Source: Bradyrhizobium barranii subsp. apii
Lineage (GTDB): Bacteria; Pseudomonadota; Alphaproteobacteria; Rhizobiales; Xanthobacteraceae
Length of the DNA stretch: 64,000 nt
Assembly: GCF_011516635.5 (NCBI RefSeq)
Contig: NZ_CP096255.1
Location: 2,602,501-2,666,500, forward strand
Reading direction: 5' to 3'
The notes beneath the pieces were generated by a model that searched no databases, had not been told where the DNA came from, and was given only the letters and a program-made list of their open reading frames with translations. Positions 17,560 to 26,655 of the stretch are shown here, in pieces (position 1 is the stretch's first letter; each line of letters begins with the position of its first letter). A program made the position numbers and the translations under genes.

Positions 17560-18696
17560 ATGCCGTGGAAGAATCAGGGCGGTGGCCCATGGGGCTCGGG
17601 TCCGAAGGGACCATGGGGCAACGGCCCGCAACCGGTCGGGCCAAGGCCGCCGGATCTGGAAGACCTTCTGCGGCGCGGCCAGGACCGCCTCCAGCAGATC
17701 ATGCCGGGCGGCTATTTCTCCGGCATCGGCATCACGCTGATCGTCCTGCTCATCATCGCGTTCTGGCTGCTGTCGGGCTTCTTCCGGGTGCAATCCGAAG
17801 AGCTCGGCGTCGTGCTGCGCTTCGGCAAGCATGTCCGCACCGTGCAGCCGGGTCTGAACTATCATCTGCCCTATCCGATCGAAACCGTGCTGCTGCCGAA
17901 GGCGTTGCGCGTCAACACGATCTCCATAGGCATGACGCTGATCGACGATCCGGCGCGGCGCGGCCGCTCCATTCGTGACGTGCCGGAAGAGAGCCTGATG
18001 CTGACCGGCGACGAGAATATCGTCGACGTCGACTTCACCGTGCTCTGGCGCATCAAGCCGGACGGCGTCGGCGACTTCCTCTTTAACATCCAGAATCCCG
18101 AAGGCACCGTGAAGGCGGTCTCCGAGAGCGCGATGCGCGAGGTGATCGGCCGCTCGCAGATCCAGCCGATCCTGACCGGTGCGCGCAACGTTACCGAACA
18201 GGGCGTGCAGGAGTTGATCCAGAGGACCCTGGACAGCTACGGCGCTGGTATTCTCATCAGCCAGGTGCAGATGCAGAAGGTCGACCCGCCGGCGCAGGTG
18301 ATCGACGCGTTCCGCGACGTCCAGGCGGCGCGCGCCAATCTCGAGCAATTGCAGAACGAGGCGCAGACCTACGCCAACCAGGTCGTGCCGCAGGCACGCG
18401 GACGTGCGGCGCAGATCACGCAGGCCGCCGAAGGCTACAGGGAGCAGACGGTCGCCGAGGCCAAGGGCCAGAGCTCGCGCTTCCTGAAGGTTTACGAGGA
18501 ATACAAGAAGGCGCCCGACGTGACGCGTGAACGGATCTATCTGGAGACGATGGAGCGCGTGCTCGGCGGCGCCGACAAGCTCGTCTATGACGGCGGCCCC
18601 TCGGGCCAGGGCGTCGTGCCCTATCTGCCGCTCAGTGAGTTGACAACCAAGCGGCCGCCTACCACCGGTCAGCAGTCGAGCGGAGGCAACCGATGA
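17560..18696 (+). CDS. hflK: FtsH protease regulator subunit HflK
   Basis: 378 residues. A glycine/proline-rich cytoplasmic N-terminus (MPWKNQGGGPWGSGPKG), one membrane helix at about 50-72, then an SPFH/band-7 domain (RVQSEELGVVLRFGKHVRTVQPGLN), a coiled coil rich in Ala/Glu/Gln near 250-310, and a short tail. HflK and HflC form a large cage around the FtsH AAA protease in the inner membrane and limit its access to membrane proteins. The stop overlaps the hflC start by four bases. Confidence 0.96.
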   Translation: MPWKNQGGGPWGSGPKGPWGNGPQPVGPRPPDLEDLLRRGQDRLQQIMPGGYFSGIGITLIVLLIIAFWLLSGFFRVQSEELGVVLRFGKHVRTVQPGLNYHLPYPIETVLLPKALRVNTISIGMTLIDDPARRGRSIRDVPEESLMLTGDENIVDVDFTVLWRIKPDGVGDFLFNIQNPEGTVKAVSESAMREVIGRSQIQPILTGARNVTEQGVQELIQRTLDSYGAGILISQVQMQKVDPPAQVIDAFRDVQAARANLEQLQNEAQTYANQVVPQARGRAAQITQAAEGYREQTVAEAKGQSSRFLKVYEEYKKAPDVTRERIYLETMERVLGGADKLVYDGGPSGQGVVPYLPLSELTTKRPPTTGQQSSGGNR

Positions 18697-19589
18697 GGTC
18701 TCCGGTCACAGGTATCGTCACGCTGCTCGCCCTCCTGCTCGTCGTGATCGTCGGCTACATGTCGCTGTTCACGGTGCAACAGACCGAGCAGACCATCGTG
18801 CTGCAGTTCGGCCGTCCCGTCGACGTCGTCACCGCGCCCGGCCTGCACTTCAAGGCGCCGTGGAATTCGGTGATCAACATCGACAAGCGGATCCTCGATC
18901 TGGAGAACCCGTCGCAGGAAGCGATCGCGTCCGACCAGAAGCGGCTCGTGGTCGACGCCTTCGCGCGTTACCGCATCAAGGACGCGCTGCGCTTCTACCA
19001 GAGCGTCGGCTCGATCCAGGCCGCCAACATCCAGCTCACCACGCTCCTGAACGCGGCGCTGCGCCGCGTGCTCGGCGAGGTCACCTTCATCAACGTGGTG
19101 CGCGACGACCGCGAGAAGCTGATGCAGCGCATCCGCGACCAGCTCGATCGCGAGGCCGACGGCTACGGTATCCAGGTCGTCGACGTCCGGATCCGCCGCG
19201 CCGACCTGCCGGAGCAGAACAGCCAGGCGGTCTACCAGCGCATGAAGACCGAGCGCGAGCGCGAAGCCGCCGAGTTCCGTGCGCAGGGCGGCCAGAAGGC
19301 ACAGGAGATCCGCTCCAAGGCCGACCGCGAGGCGACCGTGATCGAGGCGGAAGCCAAATCGCAGGCCGAGCAGATCCGCGGCGTCGGCGACGCCGAGCGC
19401 AACCGCCTGTTCGCGGAAGCCTACGGCAAGGACGCCGACTTCTTCGCCTTCTACCGGTCGATGACAGCCTATGAGAACGGGCTGCGCGCGAACGACACCC
19501 GCTTCCTGCTGCGGCCGGACTCGGATTTCTTCCGGTTCTTTGGTAACCCGTCCGGCAAGACGGCGACCGAGACGCCGGCGAAGCCGTGA
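18693..19589 (+). CDS. hflC: FtsH protease regulator subunit HflC
   Basis: 298 residues. One N-terminal membrane helix (about 5-25) and an SPFH domain (VQQTEQTIVLQFGRPVDVVTAPG), with the helical region REREAAEFRAQGGQKAQEIRSKADRE and the conserved DADFFAFYRSMTAYENGL near the C-terminus. Partner of HflK, coupled by a 4-base overlap. Followed by a hairpin and then DUF2065, the usual alphaproteobacterial order hflK-hflC-DUF2065-degP. Confidence 0.96.
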   Translation: MRSPVTGIVTLLALLLVVIVGYMSLFTVQQTEQTIVLQFGRPVDVVTAPGLHFKAPWNSVINIDKRILDLENPSQEAIASDQKRLVVDAFARYRIKDALRFYQSVGSIQAANIQLTTLLNAALRRVLGEVTFINVVRDDREKLMQRIRDQLDREADGYGIQVVDVRIRRADLPEQNSQAVYQRMKTEREREAAEFRAQGGQKAQEIRSKADREATVIEAEAKSQAEQIRGVGDAERNRLFAEAYGKDADFFAFYRSMTAYENGLRANDTRFLLRPDSDFFRFFGNPSGKTATETPAKP

Positions 19590-19598
19590 GCTAGACAG

Positions 19599-19620
19599 AG
19601 GGCGGCAGTTCTGCCGCCCT
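19599..19620 (+). terminator. Hairpin after hflC
   Basis: Perfect 10-bp stem AGGGCGGCAG / CTGCCGCCCT with a two-base loop, nine bases after the hflC stop. It lacks a T run, so it is more likely a partial terminator or mRNA-end stabiliser within the hfl-degP gene set. Confidence 0.55.
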
Positions 19621-19660
19621 TCGTCCAGACAAGAACAGCACTACGGGAGGTTCCATTCCG

Positions 19661-19867
19661 ATGAGGTCCATTGCGTTCGCCGACTTCCTCATCGGCTTAG
19701 GCATCCTGTTCGTGCTGGAAGGCTTGATGTTCGCGGCAAGTCCGAACTGGATGCGCAAGGCCATGAAAAGCGCGATCGCCACGCCGGACAATATCCTGCG
19801 GGCGGTTGGGATCGGTTCGGCCGTGGCCGGCCTGGTCTTGATCTGGGTTATGCGCCGTCCGATTTAG
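19661..19867 (+). CDS. DUF2065 family small membrane protein
   Basis: 68 residues, two membrane helices (about 8-25 and 45-63) with a short basic loop SPNWMRKAMKSA. Start ATG at 19661 after GGGAGGTTCCATTCCG. Matches the YjeT-like DUF2065 proteins that regularly sit between hflC and a Deg protease in proteobacteria. No biochemical role is established; location suggests a link to FtsH/HflKC or envelope quality control. Confidence 0.9.
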   Translation: MRSIAFADFLIGLGILFVLEGLMFAASPNWMRKAMKSAIATPDNILRAVGIGSAVAGLVLIWVMRRPI

Positions 19868-20024
19868 GCGTCACGCCAACGCCAAAGTGAAGGCGAGAGA
19901 CTGGTTTTCGCCGTATTATCCGGGTCTTGAGGCCCGTTAAGCTCCGCGCTTGCGCCGTCCCCCCGTTCGAGCGCAGTCTTGGAGGCGAATCCTTGGGGCC
20001 TGATCCTTTTCTCTGGAGATACCA

Positions 20025-21530
20025 ATGACCGCTGCCACCATTGCCCCGACCCGCTTGCGCTTAGGGCTGGCCGCGCTCGCCGTCAGTGCATTCAGCGCGT
20101 TCGGCACGCCGGCCCTTGCGCGTGGCCCGGACGGGATCGCCGACGTCGCCGAGAAGGTGATCGACGCGGTCGTCAACATCTCGACCTCGCAGACCGTCGA
20201 AGCCAAGGGCGGCGGCGGCGGCAGCAACACCATGCCGCAACTGCCGCCCGGCTCGCCCTTCGAGGAGTTCTTCGACGACTTCTTCAAGAACCGCCGCGGC
20301 CCCGGCGGCGGCGGCAAGGGCGGCGAGCGCGGTGACAACCCGCCCCGCAAGACCAACTCGCTCGGCTCCGGCTTCATCATCGACACCGCTGGCGTCGTTG
20401 TCACCAACAACCACGTCATCGCGGACGCCGACGAGATCAACGTCATCCTCAACGACGGCACCAAGATCAAGGCCGACCTGGTTGGTGTCGACAAGAAGAC
20501 CGATCTCGCCGTGCTGAAGATCAAGCCGCCGAAGCCGCTGGTGGCCGTAAAGTTCGGCGACTCCGACAAGCTGCGCCTCGGCGACTGGGTGATCGCGATC
20601 GGCAATCCGTTCAGCCTCGGCGGCACGGTGACGGCCGGTATCGTCTCGGCCAAGAACCGCGACATCTCCTCGGGGCCGTATGACAGCTACATCCAGACCG
20701 ACGCCTCCATCAACCGCGGCAATTCCGGCGGTCCGCTGTTCAACCTCGATGGCGACGTCATCGGCGTCAACACGCTGATCATCTCGCCCTCCGGCGGCTC
20801 GATCGGCATCGGCTTTGCCGTGCCCTCGAAGACGGTTGTCGCCGTGGTCGATCAGCTCCGCCAGTTCGGCGAACTGCGCCGCGGCTGGCTCGGCGTGCGC
20901 ATCCAGAGCGTCACCGACGAGATCGCCGAGAGCCTCAACATCAAGCCCGCGCGCGGCGCGCTGGTCGCCGGCGTCGATGACAAGGGCCCGGCCAAGCCCG
21001 CCGGCATCGAGCCCGGCGACGTCGTCGTCAAGTTCGACGGCAAGGACGTCAAGGATCCCAAGGATCTCTCCCGCGTCGTCGCCGACACGGCGGTCGGCAA
21101 GGAAGTCGATGTCGTCATCATCCGCAAGGGCCAGGAGGAGACCAAGAAGGTCACGCTCGGCCGTCTCCAGGATCCCGACAAGGTGCAGGCCGCGGTGAAG
21201 ACCGACGAGCCGGCGCCCGAGAAGCCGGTGACGCAGAAGGCGCTCGGTCTCGATCTTGCCGCGCTCAGCAAGGATTTGCGCACGCGCTACAAGATCAAGG
21301 ACAGCGTCAAGGGCGTGGTCGTCACCAATGTCGACGCCAATTCGGACGCTGCCGAGAAGCGCCTCTCCGCCGGCGACGTCATCGTCGAGGTTGCGCAGGA
21401 GGCGGTGTCGAGCGGCGCCGACATCCAGAAGCGGGTCGACCAGCTCAAGAAGGACGGCAAGAAGTCCGTGCTGCTGCTCGTCTCCAACGCCGACGGCGAG
21501 CTGAGGTTTGTGGCGCTGAGCGTGCAGTAG
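20025..21530 (+). CDS. degP: Do/HtrA-family periplasmic serine protease
   Basis: 501 residues. Signal peptide at about 1-32 ending in TPALARG. A trypsin-like domain with catalytic triad His130 (VVTNNHVI), Asp160 (KKTDLAVL) and Ser234 (RGNSGGPL), followed by two PDZ domains (about 275-365 and 400-495; GWLGVRIQSV and KGVVVTNVDANSDA). A glycine-rich insertion (about 61-105, containing FEEFFDDFFKNRRGPGGGGKG) corresponds to the LA loop that helps oligomerisation. Degrades or refolds misfolded periplasmic proteins. It closes the hflK-hflC-DUF2065 group. Confidence 0.95.
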   Translation: MTAATIAPTRLRLGLAALAVSAFSAFGTPALARGPDGIADVAEKVIDAVVNISTSQTVEAKGGGGGSNTMPQLPPGSPFEEFFDDFFKNRRGPGGGGKGGERGDNPPRKTNSLGSGFIIDTAGVVVTNNHVIADADEINVILNDGTKIKADLVGVDKKTDLAVLKIKPPKPLVAVKFGDSDKLRLGDWVIAIGNPFSLGGTVTAGIVSAKNRDISSGPYDSYIQTDASINRGNSGGPLFNLDGDVIGVNTLIISPSGGSIGIGFAVPSKTVVAVVDQLRQFGELRRGWLGVRIQSVTDEIAESLNIKPARGALVAGVDDKGPAKPAGIEPGDVVVKFDGKDVKDPKDLSRVVADTAVGKEVDVVIIRKGQEETKKVTLGRLQDPDKVQAAVKTDEPAPEKPVTQKALGLDLAALSKDLRTRYKIKDSVKGVVVTNVDANSDAAEKRLSAGDVIVEVAQEAVSSGADIQKRVDQLKKDGKKSVLLLVSNADGELRFVALSVQ

Positions 21531-21545
21531 TCGCGGTTCAATCCA

Positions 21546-21636
21546 GTAGGGTGGGCAAAGCGAAGCGTGCCCACCATCTTTCCACCATCGCGACAAGAGT
21601 GGTGGGCACGGCGCAAGTGCGCCTTTGCCCACCCTG
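21546..21636. repeat. Repeat family B, copy 1
   Basis: About 90 bases of imperfect inverted repeat: GTAGGGTGGGCAAAGCGAAG at one end and GCGCCTTTGCCCACCCTGC at the other, with the internal pair GTGCCCACC / GGTGGGCAC. It fills the gap between convergent degP and serB. Further copies at 35385 and 52438. Confidence 0.85.
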
Positions 21637-21676
21637 CGGCCGCTGGGCGTGCCGCAAGTGCTGACGACGGGAGAGG

Positions 21677-22582
21677 CTAAGCCTCCACGAACTCGTCCCG
21701 CCGATACCCCTGCGCGTAGAGCAGCGCGGTGAGATCGCCATGGTCGATCCGCGCGGCGGCCGCAGCCGCGACCGCTGGCTTGGCGTGATACGCCACGCCC
21801 AGTCCCGCCGCCTGGATCATCGCGAGATCGTTGGCGCCATCGCCGACCACGACGGAGTCGATGTCGTCGAGATCGAACGACTCCATCAGGTCCACCAGCG
21901 TCGCAAGCTTTGCCGCGCGGCCCAAAATCGGCTCCTTGACCTCGCCGGTGAACTTGCCGTCGCGGACGACGAGCTCGTTGGCGCGGTTCTCCTGGAAGCC
22001 GATCTTGGCGGCGACCGCGCGCGTGAACAGCGTGAAGCCGCCGGAGACGAGACAGGTATAGGCGCCATGGGCGCGCATGGTCGCGACCAGTTCGCGGCCG
22101 CCCGGCGTCAACGTGATGCGCTTGGCCAGCACCTCGTCGACCACGCTGGCGGGAAGGTCCTTCAGCAGCGCGACGCGCTCGCGCAGCGCCGGCTCGAACT
22201 CGATCTCGCCGCGCATCGCGCGTTCCGTGATGGCCGCCACGTGGGCCTTCATCCCGACGAGATCGGCGAGCTCGTCGATGCATTCCTGGCCGATCATGGT
22301 GGAATCCATGTCGGCGAGAAAAAGCTTCTTGCGCCGGAAGCCGACTGGCTGCACCACGATGTCGATGGGAAGGTCGCCGCGAAGCTCGCGCAACCGCTGT
22401 TCGATGGCGTGACGGTCGCCTTGGAGGTTATCCTGCGCGCCGAAGGGAATGTCGACCGCAACCCCGTCGAACAGCCAGTGCGCAGGTTGCGCCTGGGGCA
22501 GCACGGCGCGGGCGCCGTCGACGATGGTGCTGTCGAGCGCGGGATTGTCGGGATTGCAGATCAGCGTGGCGACGAGGGACAT
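21677..22582 (-). CDS. serB: Phosphoserine phosphatase
   Basis: 301 residues. Last step of serine biosynthesis: hydrolysis of O-phospho-L-serine. An N-terminal ACT-like region (about 1-80) precedes a HAD phosphatase domain whose nucleophile motif is [17 protein letters not shown] (Asp91, Asp93), followed by [10 protein letters not shown] (motif II Ser), a motif III lysine (CLVSGGF to EPILGRAAK), and [17 protein letters not shown] (motif IV). Its ATG at 22582 lies only 11 bases from the divergent miaA start, so the two promoters must overlap the opposite genes. Confidence 0.96.
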   Translation of the reverse strand: MSLVATLICNPDNPALDSTIVDGARAVLPQAQPAHWLFDGVAVDIPFGAQDNLQGDRHAIEQRLRELRGDLPIDIVVQPVGFRRKKLFLADMDSTMIGQECIDELADLVGMKAHVAAITERAMRGEIEFEPALRERVALLKDLPASVVDEVLAKRITLTPGGRELVATMRAHGAYTCLVSGGFTLFTRAVAAKIGFQENRANELVVRDGKFTGEVKEPILGRAAKLATLVDLMESFDLDDIDSVVVGDGANDLAMIQAAGLGVAYHAKPAVAAAAAARIDHGDLTALLYAQGYRRDEFVEA

Positions 22583-22593
22583 TTGAGGTTTTC

Positions 22594-23550
22594 GTGAGCG
22601 AGGGACAAGTCAGCAGAAGACATGTTGGCAAGGCCGTGCTTATCGCAGGCCCGACCGCCAGCGGCAAGTCGGCGCTGGCGCTCGAGCTTGCCCTGAGTAC
22701 GGGCGGAATCGTCATCAATGCCGATTCCATGCAGGTCTATCGTGACCTCCGCATCATCACCGCGCGCCCCACACATGGCGAGGAAGGACGCGCGCCGCAC
22801 CGTCTCTACGGCCACGTCGATGCGGCCGTGAATTTCTCGGCCGGCGCATGGGTGGTCGACGCGACGAAGGCGCTGGAAGAGGCGAAAGCCGCAGGCCGCC
22901 TGCCGATCTTCATCGGCGGCACGGGCCTTTATTTCAAGGCGCTGACGGCGGGCCTCTCGGTGGTGCCGCCGATCCCCGCCGAAGTCCGCGACGACGTGCG
23001 CGCGCGGCTGGAGCGGAACGGCGTCGAGGCGCTGCATGAGGAACTTGCACGCCGTGATCCGCGCGCTGCGGAACGATTGAACCTGCGCGACCGCACCCGG
23101 ATCGCGCGCGCTCTCGAAGTGGTCGAAGCGACGGGCCGTTCGCTGCTCGACTGGCACCATGAAGGCCAGCCGCCGCTGCTGCCCAAGGACAGTTTTCGCG
23201 CGGTGTTTCTCGCGCCCGAGCGCGACGAGCTCTATGCCCGCATCGATGCCCGTTTCGATGCCATGCTCGGTGCCGGCGCGTTGAGGGAGGTGGAGTGGCT
23301 CGCCGCCAGACATCTCGATCCGCTGCTGCCGGCGATGAAAGCCCATGGCGTGCCGGCCCTGATCCGGCATCTGCGCGGTGAGTTCGGCCTGGACGAGGCG
23401 GCCACGATCGGTCGCGCCGACACCCGCCACTACGCCAAGCGGCAATTCACCTGGTTCCGGCACCAATTGCCCGAATTCGAATGGGTGAAGCCGGAGGAGG
23501 CGAGGGGGTGGCTTGCCGCCATCGTGAATGCGGCCCGAGACCCCGGCTGA
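22594..23550 (+). CDS. miaA: tRNA dimethylallyltransferase
   Basis: 318 residues from a GTG at 22594, the only start that precedes the P-loop GPTASGKS (19-26) in frame. Transfers dimethylallyl to A37 of tRNAs that read codons starting with U. Other family motifs: [34 protein letters not shown], and the C-terminal [17 protein letters not shown]. Divergent from serB, and upstream of the ilv leader region. MiaA-dependent modification affects attenuation in some bacteria, but nothing here shows a regulatory link. Confidence 0.96.
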   Translation: MSEGQVSRRHVGKAVLIAGPTASGKSALALELALSTGGIVINADSMQVYRDLRIITARPTHGEEGRAPHRLYGHVDAAVNFSAGAWVVDATKALEEAKAAGRLPIFIGGTGLYFKALTAGLSVVPPIPAEVRDDVRARLERNGVEALHEELARRDPRAAERLNLRDRTRIARALEVVEATGRSLLDWHHEGQPPLLPKDSFRAVFLAPERDELYARIDARFDAMLGAGALREVEWLAARHLDPLLPAMKAHGVPALIRHLRGEFGLDEAATIGRADTRHYAKRQFTWFRHQLPEFEWVKPEEARGWLAAIVNAARDPG

Positions 23551-23644
23551 CGCGCTTTTGTACCCGGGTTCCCGAATTTACCTCTCGCCGAACCCTGGGA
23601 ACACCGCTACATTGCCAAAATCGCGCGGGAGCGGTCGCATTGCC

Positions 23645-23672
23645 TTGACATCCGGGCTTTGACCGTTATGTT
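23645..23672 (+). promoter_or_regulatory. Promoter of the ilv leader
   Basis: Consensus -35 TTGACA at 23645-23650, 16-base spacer, -10 TATGTT at 23667-23672. A start near 23679 would leave about 26 bases before the leader-peptide ATG at 23705, a normal arrangement for an attenuated operon. Confidence 0.7.
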
Positions 23673-23704
23673 TCGCGCAACCTTTGGGAAGCCGGGCACC
23701 TGCC

Positions 23705-23770
23705 ATGCGTAACATTATTACCAAACTCCTTATCGCCGTCGTACCCAGGCACACCGCCGGGGGTGGCTAG
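23705..23770 (+). CDS. ilv leader peptide (transcription attenuation)
   Basis: 21 codons and a TAG. The peptide starts MRNIITKLLIAVV and ends PRHTAGGG: seven of its residues 4-13 are Ile, Leu or Val, the three amino acids made by the downstream pathway. It is too small for an ordinary gene scan. It sits between a good promoter and a Rho-independent terminator ahead of ilvB. Ribosome stalling on these codons when branched-chain aminoacyl-tRNAs are scarce would leave the RNA after codon 13 free to form an antiterminator. Confidence 0.85.
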   Translation: MRNIITKLLIAVVPRHTAGGG

Positions 23771-23802
23771 CTGCCATCCACAAGACAGGCGGTGTGCATG
23801 GG
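23744..23802 (+). promoter_or_regulatory. ilv antiterminator stem
   Basis: CCCAGGCACACCGCC at 23744-23758 can pair with GGCGGTGTGCATGGG at 23788-23802, 14 of 15 bases with one C-A mismatch. The left arm starts immediately after the last Val codon of the leader peptide; the right arm ends inside the 5' arm of the terminator. The two structures therefore exclude each other, as attenuation requires. Confidence 0.75.
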
Positions 23803-23822
23803 CCCTCTTCGGGGCCTTTTTT
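23801..23822 (+). terminator. ilv attenuator terminator
   Basis: GGCCCT / GGGGCC stem with a CTTC loop, then six T. It lies 31 bases after the leader stop codon and 58 bases ahead of the ilvB ATG. Premature termination here would be relieved by the antiterminator at 23744-23802. Confidence 0.85.
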
Positions 23823-23879
23823 ATTTCCCGAACCCGACACGAACGAAGCCGCTGACAACAGCGCATCCGGAGCAAGACA

Positions 23880-25655
23880 ATGAGCGACAAGAGCCACGAT
23901 CCGAACCAGATGACCGGCGCCGCGATGATCGTTCGCGCGCTCATCGATCATGGCGTGACCGACATTTTCGGCTATCCCGGTGGCGCCGTGCTTCCGATCT
24001 ATGACGAGATCTTCCAGCAGAGCGAGGTCCAGCACATCCTGGTCCGCCACGAGCAGGGCGCGGGCCACGCCGCCGAGGGCTATGCGCGCTCGACCGGCAA
24101 GCCGGGCGTTGCGCTGGTGACCTCCGGTCCCGGCGCCACCAACATGGTGACGCCGCTGACCGACGCGCTGATGGACTCGATCCCGCTGGTCTGCATCTCC
24201 GGCCAGGTGCCGACGCATCTGATCGGCAACGACGCGTTCCAGGAGTGCGACACGGTCGGCATCACGCGGCCCTGCACCAAGCACAATTGGCTGGTGCGCG
24301 ACGTCAACGATCTCGCCAAGGTGCTGCACGAGGCCTTCTATGTCGCGACCTCCGGCCGTCCCGGCCCGGTGCTCGTCGACGTGCCCAAGGACGTGCAGTT
24401 CGCGACCGGCACCTATCATCCGCAGCGCAAGTCGGACGTGCACCGCTCCTACGCGCCGCGCGTGAAGGGCGACGCGACGCAGATCCGCAAGGCCGTGTCG
24501 CTGCTCGCCAACGCCAAGCGTCCGGTGATTTACAGCGGTGGCGGCGTCATCAATTCCGGCCCCGAGGCGACCAAGCTCCTGCGCGAGCTGGTCGAGGTCA
24601 CCGGCTTCCCGATCACCTCCACGCTGATGGGCCTGGGTGCCTATCCGGCGTCGGGCAAGAACTGGCTCGGCATGCTCGGCATGCACGGCACCTATGAAGC
24701 CAACATGACCATGCATGATTGCGACGTCATGCTGTGCGTCGGCGCGCGCTTCGACGACCGCATCACCGGTCGCGTCGATGCGTTCTCGCCGGGCTCGAAG
24801 AAGATCCATATCGACATCGACCCGTCCTCGATCAACAAGAACATCCGGGTCGACGTGCCGATCATCGGCGACTGCAGCAACATCCTCGGCGATATCCTCC
24901 AGGTGTTCAAGGCGGAGGCGAAGAAGCCCGACATCAAGGCGTGGTGGCAGCAGATCGCGCAATGGCGCGCCCGCAACTCGCTCTATTACAAAAAGAGCAA
25001 CGACGTCATCCTGCCGCAGCACGCGATCCAGAGCCTGTTCGAGGCGACGCGCGGCAAGGACACCTACATCACCACCGAGGTCGGCCAGCACCAGATGTGG
25101 GCGGCGCAGTTCTTCGGCTTCGAGGAGCCGCATCGCTGGATGACGTCCGGCGGTCTCGGCACCATGGGCTACGGCCTGCCGGCCGCGGTCGGCGTGCAGG
25201 TTGCCCATCCCGACAGCCTCGTCATCGACATCGCGGGCGATGCCTCGGTGCAGATGACGATGCAGGAGATGTCGACGGCGGTGCAGTACGAGCTGCCGAT
25301 CAAGATCTTCATCCTGAACAACCAGTACATGGGCATGGTGCGGCAGTGGCAGCAACTGCTCCATGGCAACCGGCTGTCGCATTCCTACTCCGAGGCGCTG
25401 CCGGATTTCGTCAAGCTCGCAGAAGCCTATGGCGGCGTCGGCATCCAGGTGCACAAGCCGTCCGATCTCGACGGCGCCATCCAGGAGATGATCTCGGTCA
25501 AGCGTCCGGTGCTGTTCGATTGCCGCGTCGCCGCGCTGGAAAACTGCTTCCCGATGATCCCCTCCGGCAAGGCGCACAACGAGATGCTGTTGCCCGAGCA
25601 GGCGAACGACGAGGCCACGGCAAAGGCGTTCGCCGGCGGCAAGGCGCTGGTGTGA
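23880..25655 (+). CDS. ilvB: Acetolactate synthase (acetohydroxyacid synthase), large subunit
   Basis: 591 residues. A thiamine-diphosphate enzyme that condenses two pyruvates, or pyruvate with 2-oxobutanoate: the first common step to valine/leucine and to isoleucine. Catalytic Glu58 in LVRHEQGAGHAAEGYAR, the SGPGATN segment, and the ThDP/Mg motif AGDASVQMTMQEM...FILNN near 455-485. Controlled by the leader peptide and attenuator just upstream. The regulatory subunit gene ilvN lies downstream, separated by a threonine dehydratase gene. Confidence 0.97.
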   Translation: MSDKSHDPNQMTGAAMIVRALIDHGVTDIFGYPGGAVLPIYDEIFQQSEVQHILVRHEQGAGHAAEGYARSTGKPGVALVTSGPGATNMVTPLTDALMDSIPLVCISGQVPTHLIGNDAFQECDTVGITRPCTKHNWLVRDVNDLAKVLHEAFYVATSGRPGPVLVDVPKDVQFATGTYHPQRKSDVHRSYAPRVKGDATQIRKAVSLLANAKRPVIYSGGGVINSGPEATKLLRELVEVTGFPITSTLMGLGAYPASGKNWLGMLGMHGTYEANMTMHDCDVMLCVGARFDDRITGRVDAFSPGSKKIHIDIDPSSINKNIRVDVPIIGDCSNILGDILQVFKAEAKKPDIKAWWQQIAQWRARNSLYYKKSNDVILPQHAIQSLFEATRGKDTYITTEVGQHQMWAAQFFGFEEPHRWMTSGGLGTMGYGLPAAVGVQVAHPDSLVIDIAGDASVQMTMQEMSTAVQYELPIKIFILNNQYMGMVRQWQQLLHGNRLSHSYSEALPDFVKLAEAYGGVGIQVHKPSDLDGAIQEMISVKRPVLFDCRVAALENCFPMIPSGKAHNEMLLPEQANDEATAKAFAGGKALV

Positions 25656-25659
25656 CGTC

Positions 25660-26632
25660 ATGTTCGACTTGACGGAGCTCGAGCGCGCACATGCGATCGT
25701 GGGGCAGGCGGTGCCGGCGACGCCGGCACGCGGCTGGCCGCTCCTCGCCGAGCGCCTCGGGACGCAGGTCATCGTCAAGCACGAGAACCATACGCCGATC
25801 GGCGCCTTCAAGGTGCGCGGCGGTCTCGTCTATCTCGAACGGCTGAAGCGCGAGCGGCCGAACATTCCCGGCATCATCTCGGCGACGCGCGGCAATCACG
25901 GCCAGAGCCTGGCCTTTGCCGCGAGCCGCCACGGCGTGCCGGCAGTGATTTACGTGCCGCGCGGCAACTCGGTCGAGAAGAACCGCGCGATGAAGGCGTT
26001 TGGCGCCGAGCTCGTCGAGCATGGCGAGGACTTTCAGGCGGCCGCCGAAGAGGCGCAGCGGCGCGCCCAATTTACCGGCCTGCACATGGTGCCGTCGTTC
26101 CATCCGGATCTCGTGCTCGGCGTCGCCACCTATGCGCTCGAACTGTTCCGGACGGCGCCGGATCTCGATGTTCTCTATGTGCCGATCGGGCAGGGCTCTG
26201 GCATCTCCGGCTGCATCATGGCGCGTGACCTGCTCGGCCTGAAGACCGAGATCGTCGGCGTGCAGTCGACCGAAGCGCCGTCCTACGCGCTGTCGTTCGC
26301 GGCCGGCAAGGTCGTGACGACGAAGACCAGCAACACGCTGGCCGACGGCATGGCAACGCGCATTCCCGACGCAGACGCGTTCGCGCTGATCCGCAAGGGT
26401 GCCGCGCGCATCGTGCAGGTTTCCGACGACGAGGTCGCCGCCGCGATCCGCGCCTACTGGACCGACACGCACAATCTCGCCGAAGGCGGCGGGCGCCGCC
26501 GCGCTCGCTGCGGCGCTTCAGGAAAAGAACAAGCTGTCAGGCAAGCGCGTCGGTCTCGTGCTGTCCGGCGGCAATATCGATTTCGATCTGTTCCGCAGTT
26601 GGGTCGGGGCAGAGGCGCCAGCGATGGCGTGA
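25660..26632 (+). pseudogene. Threonine/serine dehydratase, frameshifted
   Basis: PLP-dependent fold type II dehydratase, about 323 residues if repaired. PLP lysine is in HTPIGAFKVRGG, with SATRGNHGQSLAFAAS and the glycine loop PIGQGSGISG. It would convert threonine to 2-oxobutanoate, the isoleucine-side substrate of the flanking acetolactate synthase. The frame is intact to HNLAEGG near 26486. One extra G in the GGCGGCGGG run (about 26486-26492) then throws it out of frame. The correct C-terminus (AGAAALAAALQEKNK... VLSGGNIDFDLFRSW) continues in the next frame to a TGA at 26632. As written, the shifted frame reads through into ilvN. Sequencing error or recent mutation. Confidence 0.85.
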
Positions 26633-26655
26633 CGGAGAGACAAGAGGGGACGACC

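Noticed and set aside
20061..22283. 740-residue minus-strand frame across degP and serB
   Set aside because: Overlaps degP antisense and serB out of frame; both real genes have full motifs.
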